Shown one piece after another: positions 33,016 to 42,852 of a stretch of DNA of 64,000 bases. Position 1 is the first letter of the stretch, and every line of letters begins with the position of its first letter. The stretch is from Symbiodinium natans. Lineage: Eukaryota; Sar; Dinophyceae; Suessiales; Symbiodiniaceae. The notes under the pieces are model-generated. The model was given only the letters and a program-made list of their open reading frames with translations, did no database searches and was not told the origin of the DNA. The DNA lies in the NCBI GenBank assembly GCA_905221605.1, contig CAJNDS010002079.1:1762001-1826000 (forward strand). Direction: 5' to 3'. Made by a program: the position numbers and the translations under genes.

Positions 33016-33316
33016 GTTTAGCCCTAATCGAGCAGCTTAGGGTTCAGGGTTTAGGGTTTAGGGTTTAGGGTTTTTAGGGGTTTTAGGGCTTTTAGGGTTT
33101 AGGGTTTAGGGTTTAGGGTTTAGGGTTTAGGGTTTAGGGCTTAGGGTTTAGGGTTTAGGGTGTCGGGTTTAGGGTTCAGGGTTCAGGGTTCAGGGTTTAG
33201 GGTTTAGGGTTTAGGGGAAAAATCAAACCCCCTTTTGTCTTCGTGTTCGGGACCCCTTGCACCAAGCGCTGCTGAAGTAAAGTTCAGTCACCGGGCAGGG
33301 ACCTTTTCAGGGAGCC

Positions 33317-33434
33317 TACTTGGAGGTCCCACAATAAGTGTAATCAAATTTCCACGCATCATCCCCTAATAGCACCCTAATGGGTTCTAACAAGCGTCAT
33401 ATGCACAGGTGCAATCGGAGCCATGATCCTCCAG
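33317..33434. mobile_element. Family C hairpin, diverged copy 6
   Basis: TACTTGGAGGTCCCACAATAAGTG ... CACAGGTGCAATCGGAGCCATGATCCTCCAG. It may be an intron between GAYLE (33311-33325) and WGFR. Confidence 0.6.
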
Positions 33435-33965
33435 TGGGGATTTCGGTTTTTCGGGTTTTTAAAAGTTTCCCTGCCTTCGAACACCAAACTCCCAACCCCA
33501 AACCTTAAACCCTAATCCCTACACCCTGAACCCCAAAATCCAAAACCCCAAACCCCAAACCCCAAACCCTAAACCCTAATACCTAACAGTAGTATAAAAC
33601 CCGAAATCCTAGTCCCTAAGACGAAACTCGAGGACTCCAAAGCCTTTTCTTGGAGTTTCCCGGGTTTAGGGTTTAGGGCTTTAGGGTTTAGGTTGTAGGG
33701 TGTAGGGTTTAGGGTTTAGGGTTTAGGGTTTAGGGTTTAGGGTTTAGGGTTTAGGGCTAGGGTTTAGGGTGTAGGGTTTAGGCTTTAGGGTTTACAGTAC
33801 AAACGACCCGGAGAGGCGCCTCAGGGCTGGGAAGGGCAGGAGCCGTCGAAGAGAACTTCGTGGCAGTTAGGGTTTAGGGTTTAGGGTTTAGGGTTTAGGG
33901 TTTAGGGTTTAGGGTTGAGGGTTGAGGGTTTAGGGTTTAGGGTATAGGGTTTGTAGGGTTTAGGG

Positions 33966-34190
33966 GACGACTTCAACCTCACGACGGACAAGCTCGCAGC
34001 GCAATACCTGAGGGTGCTGCAGTCGCGCTCGAGGTGAAAGGAAAGACAACTCAGTGTCAATTCCGAGATCACGGACGCCGGCTCATTGCGGTTGAAGGAA
34101 TGCCCGCCGAAGCTGGCTGGAATTGAGCAACTCAAGACATCTCGTGCTCAGTTCGAGGCAGCGGCAAAGTCATTGGGGTTTAGGGCCTGA
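33966..34190 (+). CDS. Long open frame with one in-frame TGA
   Basis: From 33966 the frame reads DDFNLTTDKLAAQYLRVLQS, meets TGA at 34035, then continues in the same frame with SVNSEITDAGSLRLKECPPK and LAGIEQLKTSRAQFEAAAKS to TGA at 34188. Both halves have coding character. Options: a pseudogene or sequencing error, TGA read as selenocysteine, or two exons with different borders (an intron 34033-34053 would be only 21 bases). The opposing frame 33902-34135 is a shadow. Confidence 0.5.
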
Positions 34191-34229
34191 GAGCTTAGGG
34201 CTTCGGGTCTAGGGTGGGAGGTTGCTGAG

Positions 34230-34447
34230 CAGTTTTACCTGGTAGAGCCGCATTCTTGCGGGGGAGGTTCTTTGGAGCCGTGCTTAGAGCCGCCCATACG
34301 TCATTTCATACCTTCCTAGAATATGACTCACTTGTTCAGGGCCGGCCGGGTCTTGCAATACCCAAAAACCTAATCTCTAAACCTGATGTAACCGTTAACC
34401 CCTAAACCCTTTAAGCGCTGATGACGGTTACTTGCGGGAACTGGTGA
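34230..34447 (+). CDS. Candidate three-exon gene end
   Basis: Exons 34230-34266 (QFYLVEPHSCGG), 34320-34349 (YDSLVQGRP, after TTCATACCTTCCTAG) and 34416-34447 (LMTVTCGNW, TGA at 34445). All in phase; introns are 53 and 66 bases, the first without telomeric repeat. Product unknown. Confidence 0.45.
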
Positions 34448-34559
34448 CCCAAGCTTGGCCCAAAACCGTAAAACCCAACTCCCCTAAACCCTCGCGCAGC
34501 CCCTAAACCCTAAACCCTAAACCCCTCAGGGTTCAGGATTTAGGCTTTTCCTTCCAAAG

Positions 34560-35114
34560 AAGACCGATATCAGACCTCAGGCACTGGCAATCTTCAAGCA
34601 ACGCGAGACTGAGCTGATCTTGACTGAGGAGGCGGCTTTTTTGCAATGTTGGGGCCAGCCCAGGGTTTAGGGCTTAGGGGTCTAGGGTTTCGGGTTCAGG
34701 GTTCAGGTTCAGGGTGTAGGGGCGTATCGGTTTAGGGGTTCAGGGGTTTAGGGGTCAAGGGCCTTGGATGGTTGAGGAAGTCAGACTAGCGCGGAAAGTA
34801 AACCCTGTAAGCTACGAAACAACCGGTTGAGTCTTGAACCTCCAAAAAGCTACAAACCCTAAACCCTGAGCCCTAAACCCTAAACCCAGACCCCTGGGCC
34901 CTGAACCCTAAACCCTAAACCCGAAACCCTAAGCCCTAAATCCTAAACCCTAAACCCTAAACCCTAAACCCTAAACCCTGCGCCCTAAACGCTGAACCCA
35001 GAACCCTGCACCCAGAACCCTACCTTGGCACCCTAAGGGTTTAGTCTTCTTGCTGGGAAGGAGGCCTCGTTGAAGGAAGACTCGCGACTGGGCCGCCTAA
35101 ACCCTAAACCCTAA
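34560..35114 (+). CDS. Candidate exons, last ending in a telomeric stop
   Basis: 34560-34664 follows GCTTTTCCTTCCAAAG and reads IRPQALAIFKQRETELILTE then EAAFLQCW over 35 open codons. 35061-35114 (EASLKEDSRLGRL) keeps phase 0 and ends in CCCTAA, giving the tail NPKP. 34760-34797 (PWMVEEVRLARK) is a further island whose phase does not fit between them. Confidence 0.45.
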
Positions 35115-35664
35115 ACCCTAATCCTAAACCCTCAACCCTTAACCCTGAACCCTAAACCCCTAAACCAGACCCTAACCCTAAACCCTCAACCCTAAACCCG
35201 GTTGTTCTAAATTCCCCATGGGTTCATTCTAAATTCCCCCAAGCTTGGGTTGGGAGACGATGTGGCAGCCAGCCAAAGTCCAAGCACCCTAAAACCTAGT
35301 TAACCTGTTCATCGATGGTTTCGTACCTCAAACTATAAACCTTACACTTACACTCTTAATCCTTAAACTCCGGAACGCGAATCCCAAGCCCCCTAGTCCC
35401 TAATCTGATCTACCCGAAACGTTTATTGTTTTGGAGTTTTAGGGTTTCGGGTTGAAGATACCTCCCAAAGAACATACGATGACAAGGTAGGCGTGCCTTT
35501 TTTTGTGAGGATGCCCTCTTTCCTACTGGTGCCTTGTAACCCTTCAAGTATGCTTGAGATTTAGGGTTGAGGGTCTAAGGTTGATTCAGATAGAGGCTTT
35601 AGGGTACCTTCTTATGGCCGGAGTTATAACAAGGTAGGGCGTTAGAAGAGGTCATTCCCTCAGA

Positions 35665-35830
35665 ACCATAGCTTGGTATTTCCCCTCAATAATAGGGGGG
35701 GGGGGGGGGGGTAACCCTTCTATATTCCCGATATGAATTGCTACTTTTTGCATAGGAATGTGTGCCCCCCCCCCCCCCCCCCCCCCAATTTGCGGAAGCC
35801 CGTATTTGGGGGGCTCGAAGAACCCTACTT
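35665..35830. repeat. Poly-G(17) / poly-C(22) pair, possible hairpin
   Basis: G(17) at about 35697 and C(22) at about 35767 can pair, with a 53-base AT-rich loop. Flanks GTATTTCCCC / GGAAGCCCGTA are weakly inverted. It resembles the layout of 23796-23943. Confidence 0.6.
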
Positions 35831-35933
35831 GTGTCCCCCAAAACCCTAAACCCTAAACTCTAAACCCGAAACCCTAAACCCTAAACCCTAAACCCCAGAC
35901 CCTTAGATCTAAAATGGAAAGACCCCACAGCAG

Positions 35934-36239
35934 GGCCTTGAGGGTTGTAGGGGGGCCGAGTACTTGGAGGTTCATGGTGCTTAGCAACCCACTTCTATCT
36001 GTACTTGTTACTTAATTCTAACCCTAATAGGGTTCTTAAGGAGCTTATAAGTGGGTTCTAGCTACACTTCTAATTGGGTTTCTAACCCGAGGCCCTAAAT
36101 CCTAAATCCTAAATCCTAAACCCTAAACCCTAGACCCTAGACCCTGAACCTTCAAGTAGACTCAGGGAAGAGGGTCGTGACTCTCCAACGAACTCGCCGC
36201 TTTCCTCTGAGCCGCCGGGGGCCCGGAGAGGGGCTTTGG
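35934..36239 (+). CDS. Two candidate exons split by a family C element
   Basis: 35934-35969 (LRVVGGPSTW, ending ...CTTGGAG|GTTCAT inside the element end) and 36157-36239 (RLREEGRDSPTNSPLSSEPP) join in phase (AG|T). The intron equals the element, including a CCCTAAA insert. Confidence 0.45.
35961..36157. mobile_element. Family C hairpin with CCCTAAA insert, copy 7
   Basis: TACTTGGAGGTTCATGGTGCTTAGCAACCCACTTC ... GTGGGTTCTAGCTACACTTC, then telomere-like units, then CCCTGAACCTTCAAGTAGA. Confidence 0.85.
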
Positions 36240-36489
36240 GTTTAGGGTTTAGGGTTTAGGGTTTAGGGTTTAGGGTTTAGGGTTTGGGGTTTAGGGTTTA
36301 GGGCTTAGGGGCGGTTTCGTTAGTTTTTATCAGGGGTTTGTAGGGTTAAATATAGAGGGTCATTGTAGGCATATAGGGTTCCATCAGGGTTGTTTAGGGA
36401 TTTGTAGGGCTTACATAGAGGCATGATAAAAGGGTTTGCAGAAGCCTACGCCCCCAACCCTGAACCCTAGTAAACCCGAAACACACCAT

Positions 36490-36544
36490 GAACCACAAGG
36501 GGGGGGGGGTACCATGGGGGTGGGGGGGGGGGGGGGGGGGGGGG
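36490..36544. repeat. Poly-G tracts
   Basis: G(10) at about 36500 and G(19) at about 36526, separated by TACCATGGGGGT. Likely G-quadruplex forming. Confidence 0.8.
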
Positions 36545-36938
36545 CTGTGAATGCTGGCGCATATGGGGGTTTGCAGGGCTTAGAGGGCGTATGGGTTTAT
36601 AGGGTTTGTTTATAGGGGTATAATTGTCTGGTTCATAGGGTTTGGTGTGTCTGTATCGAAGGCCCTTAATGGACTTCTGAACCCTTGAGAAACCCCTAGG
36701 GTTTAGGGTTTAGGGTTTGGGTTTAGGGTTTAGGGTTTAGGTTTTAGGTAACCCAAACCCAGACAGGCCCGATAAGCCCAAAAATCTGAACTGCCCCTCA
36801 ACTCTCAACCCCACAAAGCCCTACAAAGCCCTGTAGAAGCCCCAAACCTCAACCAAGGACTAGGTCCAGTTTGAAACTTTAGACCCGAAATCCTAAACCC
36901 TAAACCCTAAACTGGGAAGCTCCGAGGTCCTTCTCAAG

Positions 36939-37019
36939 GCAGACAACTCTCGAGCCCGTGATCGTGAACGCAGGCGCCTCATGCTCGAGCGGAATGCCCT
37001 GCTCCCTGGCCTCATTTCC
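36939..37019 (+). CDS. Candidate exon, 27 codons, Arg-rich
   Basis: It follows GAGGTCCTTCTCAAG, reads ADNSRARDRERRRLMLERNA then LLPGLIS and ends at GTTTTG, phase 0-0. Long RD/RE runs resemble disordered or coiled regions of nuclear proteins, but nothing specific. Confidence 0.48.
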
Positions 37020-37186
37020 GTTTTGTTACCACACAGTGTTTAGGGTTGAGGGTTCAGGGTTCAGGGTTTAGGGTTTAGGGTTTAAAGTCTAGGGTTTAGG
37101 GTTTAGGGTTTAGGACAGCTGCTGCCATCTTGATTATGCTTGTTCTCCCTTGGCTCCATGGTGGTGCGCACCGTTGCCGCAGTCAC

Positions 37187-37767
37187 CATGGGTTCTTACT
37201 TCAGAGTAGAGGAGTGTTACCGAAAGGGTTCCTATATAGTAGCTTTAGGGCCCAACTATATACCTTGTGGGGACATGAACCCTTAGGGTTCGATTGATCT
37301 GCACAAGGACATCCGGAGCTTTGGTTGCTCGAAAATTCGGCTTTTGCAGTGCCAAGGTAGTACGTCGAGGACGTCCGAATCTCTGGTGCTCGAAAATCGA
37401 CTTTTGTACAAACGCAGCACATCCGGAGGTCCAGTGGCTCGAAGGTCGGGCGTTTGTAGTACAAACCCTAAGGGTGCATGTCCCCACAAGGTATATACTT
37501 GGGCCCGAAAGCTACTACATAGGAACCCCTTTAAGGCCCGAGTATATACCATAGAGGTACATGGACCCTTTGGGAAAGGTAGTCTTCCGGAGGACGTCTG
37601 GAGCTCCGGTGGCATCAAAGGCGTTCTTTTGTGATCCCATGAAGCTCTTCGTATCCCCATGTGGTCTCTCACTGTTTCGGCTCTACGCTGGCATAATAAT
37701 GTCAAGGTTCCCTTGCAATGCCCCAAAAAGAGCGGTGCGCGTTTCGATTCCCATGTACGGCCTGTAG
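37187..37767 (+). CDS. Candidate gene with tandem coding repeat, split by family B hairpins
   Basis: A degenerate unit of about 50 bases recurs at about 37303, 37365, 37420 and 37585, reading variants of RTSGALVARKFGFCSA, RTSESLVLENRLLYK, STSGGPVARRSGVCS and RRTSGAPVASKAFFCD. The first three lie between two family B copies; the fourth follows the second copy and continues KLFVSPCGLSLFRLYAG to TAG at 37765. A first exon may start at ATG 37191 (GSYFRVEECYRK). A 185-codon minus-strand frame (37283-37840) covers the same area; it crosses both hairpins, so I prefer the + model. Confidence 0.42.
37467..37572. mobile_element. Family B hairpin, copy (with half copy at 37226-37288)
   Basis: CCTAAGGGTGCATGTCCCCACAAGGTATATACTTGGGC ... 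GGCCCGAGTATATACC...TACATGGACCC. The half copy upstream shows only the right arm (TTAGGGCCCAACTATATACC...ACATGAACCCTTAGGG). Confidence 0.85.
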
Positions 37768-37826
37768 GGTTTCGGGTTTGGGGTTTAGAGATCCGATTGC
37801 TGGCCTGAATCCTAAGTGTTGAGAAG

Positions 37827-37876
37827 GTCACCTTCAACAAGTGTTGAGAAGGTCACCTTCAACATCTGGTGGGTAC
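37827..37876. repeat. Two direct copies of a palindrome
   Basis: AAGTGTTGAGAAGGTCACC-TTCAACA occurs twice in a row; each unit contains the inverted repeat GTTGAGAAGGTCACCTTCAAC (arms GTTGA-AGGT/ACCT-TCAAC). It could be a protein-binding site or the footprint of an element. Confidence 0.8.
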
Positions 37877-38112
37877 GACAAAAGCTTTTTGCCAAAATAG
37901 GGATCCCCTGATTCAGGGTACTGAAGTACCCTGTATGATTAGCATTGGGTTGTAAGTACAGTTATAGTTGTTCTACTTCTACGAAGTACCATGAGCCTTC
38001 GAGTAATATACCCCAGAAAATGATAGAATAGATGACCCCGCAACCCTTATTTTCGGAAAACAAATTAAGCACAAATCCCCTCCAAGCCCTAAAACCGTGT
38101 TTCCCTTTCGAG

Positions 38113-38207
38113 ACCCCAATGAAACCCGTAGCCCAAGTCAGGCACGGATCCTGATCCCATACCACCCTATGACCCCTGAGCCCTTGAATCCTATTCCCAA
38201 CTCCTAG
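38113..38207 (+). CDS. Candidate last exon
   Basis: It follows CCGTGTTTCCCTTTCGAG and reads NETRSPSQARILIPYHPMTP then EPLNPIPNS to TAG at 38205. The minus-strand frame 37962-38165 crosses a family C fragment and is less likely. Confidence 0.42.
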
Positions 38208-38208
38208 G

Positions 38209-38406
38209 GTTAGGGTTTAGGGTTTAGGGTTTAGGGTTTAGGGTTTAGGGTTTAGGGTTTAGGGTTTAGGGTTTAGGGTTTAGGGTTTAGGGTTTAGGGT
38301 TTAGGGTTTAGGGTTTAGGGTTTAGGGTTTAGGGTTTAGGGTTTAGGGTTTAGGGTTTAGGGTTTAGGGTTTAGGGTTTAGGGTTTAGGGTTTAGGGTTT
38401 AGGGTT
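38209..38406. repeat. Longest pure TTTAGGG array in the window (about 28 units)
   Basis: Nearly 200 bases of uninterrupted perfect heptamers. No head-to-head inversion and no subtelomeric element next to it. Confidence 0.98.
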
Positions 38407-38944
38407 TGCTTGCGCGAAGACCTGAGCCTGCAAGCACATGAATCACGGCCCAGCAGCACCAAGTCCTATTAGCCTAAACCCTCAACCCCCAAAGCCTGAA
38501 CCCGAAACCCCTCCCATCCTTATAAACCCCAACCCAAAGAACCCTAACATATAGTTTAGGGTTTAGTGCAAGGTTTCCCTGCACCTAGAAGCCAGAGTCC
38601 TATCCCAAGTCTAAAAACGCCCCCCCCCCCCTCCTAACCCTAAACCTTAAAACCTAAACCCGAACGTGTATATATATATATATGCATATGTATATGACAA
38701 ACCTCATGCTTAGAATTACTGTATCTGGATGTTCGAGTTGGGTTCATGGGCTTGGGCAGGAAGATCTGTGGTTTTGGGCTATAGTTGGAGGCGCTGGCTA
38801 TTGCTGGGGTTTCGGGTTCAGGGTTTGTGGGGTTTAGGGACAGGGTTTAGGGTTGAGGGTTTACGGTTTAGGGTTGGGGGTTTAGGGCTGAGGGTTTAGG
38901 GTGTAGGGTTGGGGGTTTAGTGAAACGCTCAACCCTGCTTGCAG

Positions 38945-39365
38945 CACGCAAGGTACGGCTGCATTTGCAGTCCCAGTTCCGGTCATCGCAGTGCCATATT
39001 TCGTGCCGGTGCTCGACTCTCTGGCGGCATCTAACTGGGCTCTAGGGTTTAGGGTTTAGGGTTTAGGGTTTGCGGCTTAGGGTTTCGAGTCTAGGTTTTA
39101 GGGTTCGGGGTTTAGGGTTTAGGCTTTATAAAGGGTTCAGGGTTCAGGGTTCAGGGTCTAGTGTTTCTCTAAGTAGTTACCTGTGAATAGGGTCCCTTTC
39201 CTCCCGATTCTGAAGGATGGGGACAGGATATATGGGGGTCGCAGTGCAACTACCCGTACAGTTGCGGGTTGTGCGTGAAGGTGGCACAAGGGTAGCCAGG
39301 TGAATTTGGGCCCACAGGAAAGAAACCCTGAAACCTCAATCCGCGTGAAAATCCCTAAGGCCTAA
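38945..39365 (+). CDS. Candidate three-exon gene end
   Basis: Exons 38945-39046 (AAFAVPVPVIAVPYFVPVLD, hydrophobic), 39216-39255 (MGTGYMGVAVQLP, after CCTTTCCTCCCGATTCTGAAG) and 39300-39365 (LGPQERNPETSIRVKIPKA, TAA at 39363). All in phase. The first exon's Val/Pro/Ala run could be a membrane-buried or signal segment. The last intron (39256-39299) is 44 bases. Family unknown. Confidence 0.5.
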
Positions 39366-39506
39366 AACCTAAACCCGAATTCATTCTTGTGGGCAAAAGC
39401 AGAACGGAAGCAAGTCCGACTGAGCCCCCAACCCCAAACCCGAAACCCCATTCCCAAACCCCAAACCCCTTGAGATCATGAGATGAATTAGGCGGCACCT
39501 CCGCAG

Positions 39507-40442
39507 AGAGTGGCACCGATGCAGCCTTACGAGCGCCACGCAGAAGAGGCACGTGTGGATTCGTTTCGGGTTTCGGGTTTAGAGCTAGGGTTTTGGGTTT
39601 AGGGTTTAGGGTTGGAGTTTGGGGTTTAGGGTTGAGGGTTTGGGGCTTGTGGGCTTTCACCGGTTTGGTGCGCAATTAGGCTTCAGGCTCAAAGGTTTAG
39701 GGGTTTAAGGGTTATGAAATGGGATCTTCCCCCCTTATACTCACAGTCCTTAATTGAGATCATCACAGGGGAATATCATCCCTAATCAGGACTTTTAGTA
39801 TAAGGGGGATGTTCCAAGCCCTAAGCCCTAAACCCTAAACACTAAAACCCTAAAACCCTAAACCCTAAACCCCTAAACCCTGAAACCCTGAAACCCCTAA
39901 ACCGTTTATGTTCCGTTCGTAGGTTGCCGCGACGTCGCCTGTACCGAGTGCCCAGGCAGCTGGGGTGGGTTTGGGGTTTGGGTTTAGGGTTTAGGGTTGG
40001 TTTAGGGTCTAGGGTTTGGGGTTTAGGGTTTAGGGTTGAGGGTTTAGGGTTTAGGGTTTGCGGCTTAGGGTTTCGAGTCTAGGTTTTCGGGTTCGGGGTT
40101 TAGGGTTTGTTAGGTTCTGGCGTTTGGGGTTTAAGGTTTAGGGTATAGGGTTTAGGGTTTAGGGTGTAGGGTGTAGGGTTTAGGGTTCAGGGTTTGGGGT
40201 TTGGGGTTTAGGGTTTAGGGTTTGGGTTTTGGGGTTTGGAAAAGTTCTGTGGCCCAGAGCACTAGAACCCATGATAAGTTTCAGCTTTCTTGCGCACCCC
40301 CAAGAGCACCTGAGTTTTCAGGTTTAGGGTCTAGGGTTTAGGGTTCGATCCATTGGATAGGTTTGTTGGTTTTGGGTTTAGGGCTTAGGGTTTGGCAGTT
40401 TTCATCGCCCTTCCTTGCTATTACACGCCCAACCACTTCTAA
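39507..40442 (+). CDS. Candidate five-exon gene segment with stop
   Basis: Exons 39507-39569 (VAPMQPYERHAEEARVDSF), 39923-39964 (VAATSPVPSAQAAG, after TTTATGTTCCGTTCGTAG), 40258-40277, 40305-40321 and 40399-40442 (FIALPCYYTPNHF, TAA at 40440). Phases agree at all four joins. The first intron holds a family A hairpin plus arrays, the second TTTAGGG variants. The intron 40278-40304 is only 27 bases, a weak point. The minus frame 39355-39675 is a repeat-laden shadow. Confidence 0.47.
39720..39818. mobile_element. Family A hairpin element, copy 5
   Basis: GGGATCTTCCCCCCTTATACTCACAGTCCTTAA / AGGACTTTTAGTATAAGGGGGATGTTCC. Confidence 0.85.
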
Positions 40443-40859
40443 GGAATATTCACGGGGGTATGCTGTAGTAGTTTAGCCGGCCTTGAGGCATCATAGAGTA
40501 TATTCCGCATGTTGCGGGCAACTGTTATAGGCACCTTTCGGGAGGTGGGTGGGTACCTTTTGGAACCTCGGGTTACGCACCTTCCTTGAACCCCCCCCCT
40601 TAACTACCCTAAACCCCAAGCCATAAATCTCAAACCCTACCCCTAAATCCTAAACTTAAACCCTAAACCCCAAAGCTCCCTTAAAAACCCTGTCAACTGT
40701 GCAAGGTTTCGGGCGAATGAAAGGCCCGTCTTTGAATTTGTGCGGTTTGCATAGGCTTCGAGTTTCCGGGCCAAGGTCATACCCCTTAACCCTAAACCTT
40801 AAACCCTAAACCCCAACCCCGAAACCCTAAAGCCTAAACCCGAAACCCGAAGCCCCAAG

Positions 40860-40950
40860 CCCTAAACCCTAAACCCTAAACCCTAAACCCTAAACCCTAA
40901 ACCCTAAACCCTAAACCCTAAACCCTAAACCCTAAACCCTAAACCCTAAG
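40860..40950. repeat. CCCTAAA array
   Basis: Thirteen perfect units, directly upstream of the acceptor CTTCTTTCGCCGGTGCAG. Confidence 0.96.
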
Positions 40951-40970
40951 CCCTTCTTTCGCCGGTGCAG

Positions 40971-41680
40971 GCGCCGGGCAGCGTGGAGTTTGAGAAGATG
41001 TCGTTCGAACGCTCTTGCTCCTTGCCTCGCATGACCCTGAAAGAGGGTTTAGGGTTTAGGGTTTAGGATTTAGGGTGTAGGATTTAGGGTGTAGGATTTA
41101 GGGTTTAGGGTTAGGTGTTCAGGGTTCAGGGTTCAGGGTTTAGGGTTGAGGGTTGAGGTTAGGTGTTCAGTGTTTAGGGTTTAGGGTATCGGGTTACGTG
41201 TTCAAGGTTTCAGGGTTAGGGTTGGTTTTGAAGCTCTGCGGGCCCTCAATCCCTGCATCACCCCATTCAACTCAAGCAACTTTTTCACGTCCATAGGCAC
41301 CCAAACCCACCCCCATGATCGGATTGTGGGTGCTCCTCTGCCTACAGACACTCCAAAAAGGTCTGATTGGAGGTCCAGGGGGCACTTCGAACCCAACTAC
41401 AAGTGTAGTGACAACCCACTTCGAGAAGCCCTTAAGCACCCTAATAGGGTTCTACTTGGGTTACAAGTACAGGTATACTTGGGTTACCAAGTACCATGAA
41501 CCTCCAAGTAAGGTTCGAGCTAAGGCACCCGGACCACAGATGAAGGGGCTTCGACCACTCTTTCCGCCATGGACGACGAGGTGCCAATGGGTAGGGCTGA
41601 CTGTCTTCCCCTATAAGGCTCTGAGGACGCATATTTTCGGTTTATTGGCCCCCCAAAGAAGGGCCTTCTTGTGTAATTAA
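40971..41680 (+). CDS. Candidate gene, three exons, 127 codons, with a family C element as exact intron
   Basis: Exon 40971-41046 (SVEFEKMSFERSCSLPRMTL), exon 41234-41372 (45 codons: CITPFNSSNFFTSIGTQ ... DRIVGAPLPTDTPKRSDW) and exon 41509-41680 (57 codons: VRAKAPGPQMKGLRPLFPPW ... FGLLAPQRRAFLCN, TAA at 41678). Both joins keep phase. The second intron, 41373-41508, is exactly a family C hairpin: GT lies 5 bases into its left end TTGGAG|GTCCAG, and AG is its right end CCTCCAAG. The long exons and the phase make this the best-supported model. 5' exon(s) missing; no family recognised. Confidence 0.62.
41368..41511. mobile_element. Family C hairpin, copy 9, acting as intron
   Basis: TTGGAGGTCCAGGGGGCACTTCGAACCCAACTACAAGTG ... 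TTGGGTTACCAAGTACCATGAACCTCCAAGTA. The arms are about 55 bases. Confidence 0.92.
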
Positions 41681-41815
41681 GGTTTTTGGGCTATTTTGAG
41701 CCATAGGGTTCCAGATCTGTTGGAGTGCCGTAGCAGAACTTCTGAACCCAGATACCTACGCCCGAACCTTTACGACTAAACGGCCCTAAATCTGCCAAAG
41801 ACTCCTCCTCTACAG

Positions 41816-42289
41816 TTTACAGTATCATCTGACACGACTCAGGTAGACGAGAATGTGGGTTTTCGGAGTTGTTTTTGAGGTAGGGGTTTCGGGGTTCAGG
41901 GGTGTAGGGAGGCGTAGGGTTTCGGGGTTTCAGGGGAGGTTTCGGCTCGTACGGGTTTAGGGAATTTTGGCTTAGGCTTCGGTGTTTGGGGCAAAACGCA
42001 GAACCTTGGGATGTTACCCCTTATACTAGCAGTGCTTATTAGGGATTCTCGTACCCCCTATTCTAATCTCTACTAAGGACTCTTCGTATAAGAGGCAGCA
42101 TCCCAACTCCAACCCCACACCCTAAGCCCCAAACCCTAAACCCTAAACCCTAAACCCCACACCCTAAACCCTAAACCCTAAACCCTAAACCGCAAGCTCT
42201 CGGTATTGGCACCGCAGGACGACATCGCTGATTTTCGCCTTGACTGGCTCCGCGCTGTTACCGAAGGACAACACATGACTACTATTTAG
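41816..42289 (+). CDS. Candidate gene end, exons 41816-41842 and 42218-42289
   Basis: 41816 follows GACTCCTCCTCTACAG and reads FTVSSDTTQ to GTAGAC. 42218 follows CGGTATTGGCACCGCAG and reads DDIADFRLDWLRAVTEGQH then MTTI to TAG at 42287. Both are phase 0. The intron between contains a family A hairpin (42005-42106) and CCCTAAA. Product unknown. Confidence 0.5.
42005..42106. mobile_element. Family A hairpin element, copy 6
   Basis: CTTGGGATGTTACCCCTTATACTAGCAGTGCTTA / AAGGACTCTTCGTATAAGAGGCAGCATCCCAA. Confidence 0.85.
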
Positions 42290-42334
42290 GGTTTGTAGGT
42301 CTAGGGTTTAGGGTTTAGGGTTCAGGCTTAAGAA

Positions 42335-42640
42335 CCCGAAAGAAATACATAGAATTATCATGTTGTTTTATAAGAACCCAAAAGAAACACAAACAAAATA
42401 TATTCCATTCTTTTTCTAAGAACCCAAAAGAAATACATAGAATTATCACTTTATTGTTTTATAAGAACCCAAAAGAAAGGGTTCTTAAGCAAGTAGTGGG
42501 AAGACGGGTTGAGCGGTTGAGGGGAGCTTCTTACTGCACCCTGTGGTTCGGGGCTTGCTTTTGTATGATCTGGTGTACTTGCCACCTTTTTGCAATCTCT
42601 TGCACGACCCCCCCCCCAAAAAAAAAAAAAAAAAACGTCA
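42335..42640. mobile_element. Family F repeats, nested and AT-rich
   Basis: AAGAACCCAAAAGAAA recurs four times, with TACATAGAATTATCA twice, ending GGGTTCTTAAGCAAGTAGTGGG. A C8-A18 tract at about 42609-42634 matches that in 11204-11229. AT-rich DNA with no gene follows to 42720. Confidence 0.75.
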
Positions 42641-42775
42641 TGAACTAAAATATTAGTAAGATCAACAATGCAAGAAAGAAATAGTTAATGCAAAAAAGAC
42701 AAGACAAAAGGCAGGTCTTACTCAGCCCTCGAGTTGCAGGGTGAAACGCCCCCTATCCCTATGATCCCATCACGG

Positions 42776-42852
42776 TTTAGGGTTTAGGGTTTAGGGTTTA
42801 GGGTTTAGGGTTTAGGGTTTAGGGTTTAGGGTTTAGGGTTTAGGGTTTAGGG
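42776..42852. repeat. TTTAGGG array
   Basis: Eleven perfect units. Confidence 0.96.

Noticed and set aside
37283-37840. 185-codon minus-strand frame, the longest open frame in the window
   Set aside because: It crosses two family B hairpins and the palindromic repeats; the + reading gives a periodic protein repeat and splice-compatible hairpins. Kept only as an alternative.
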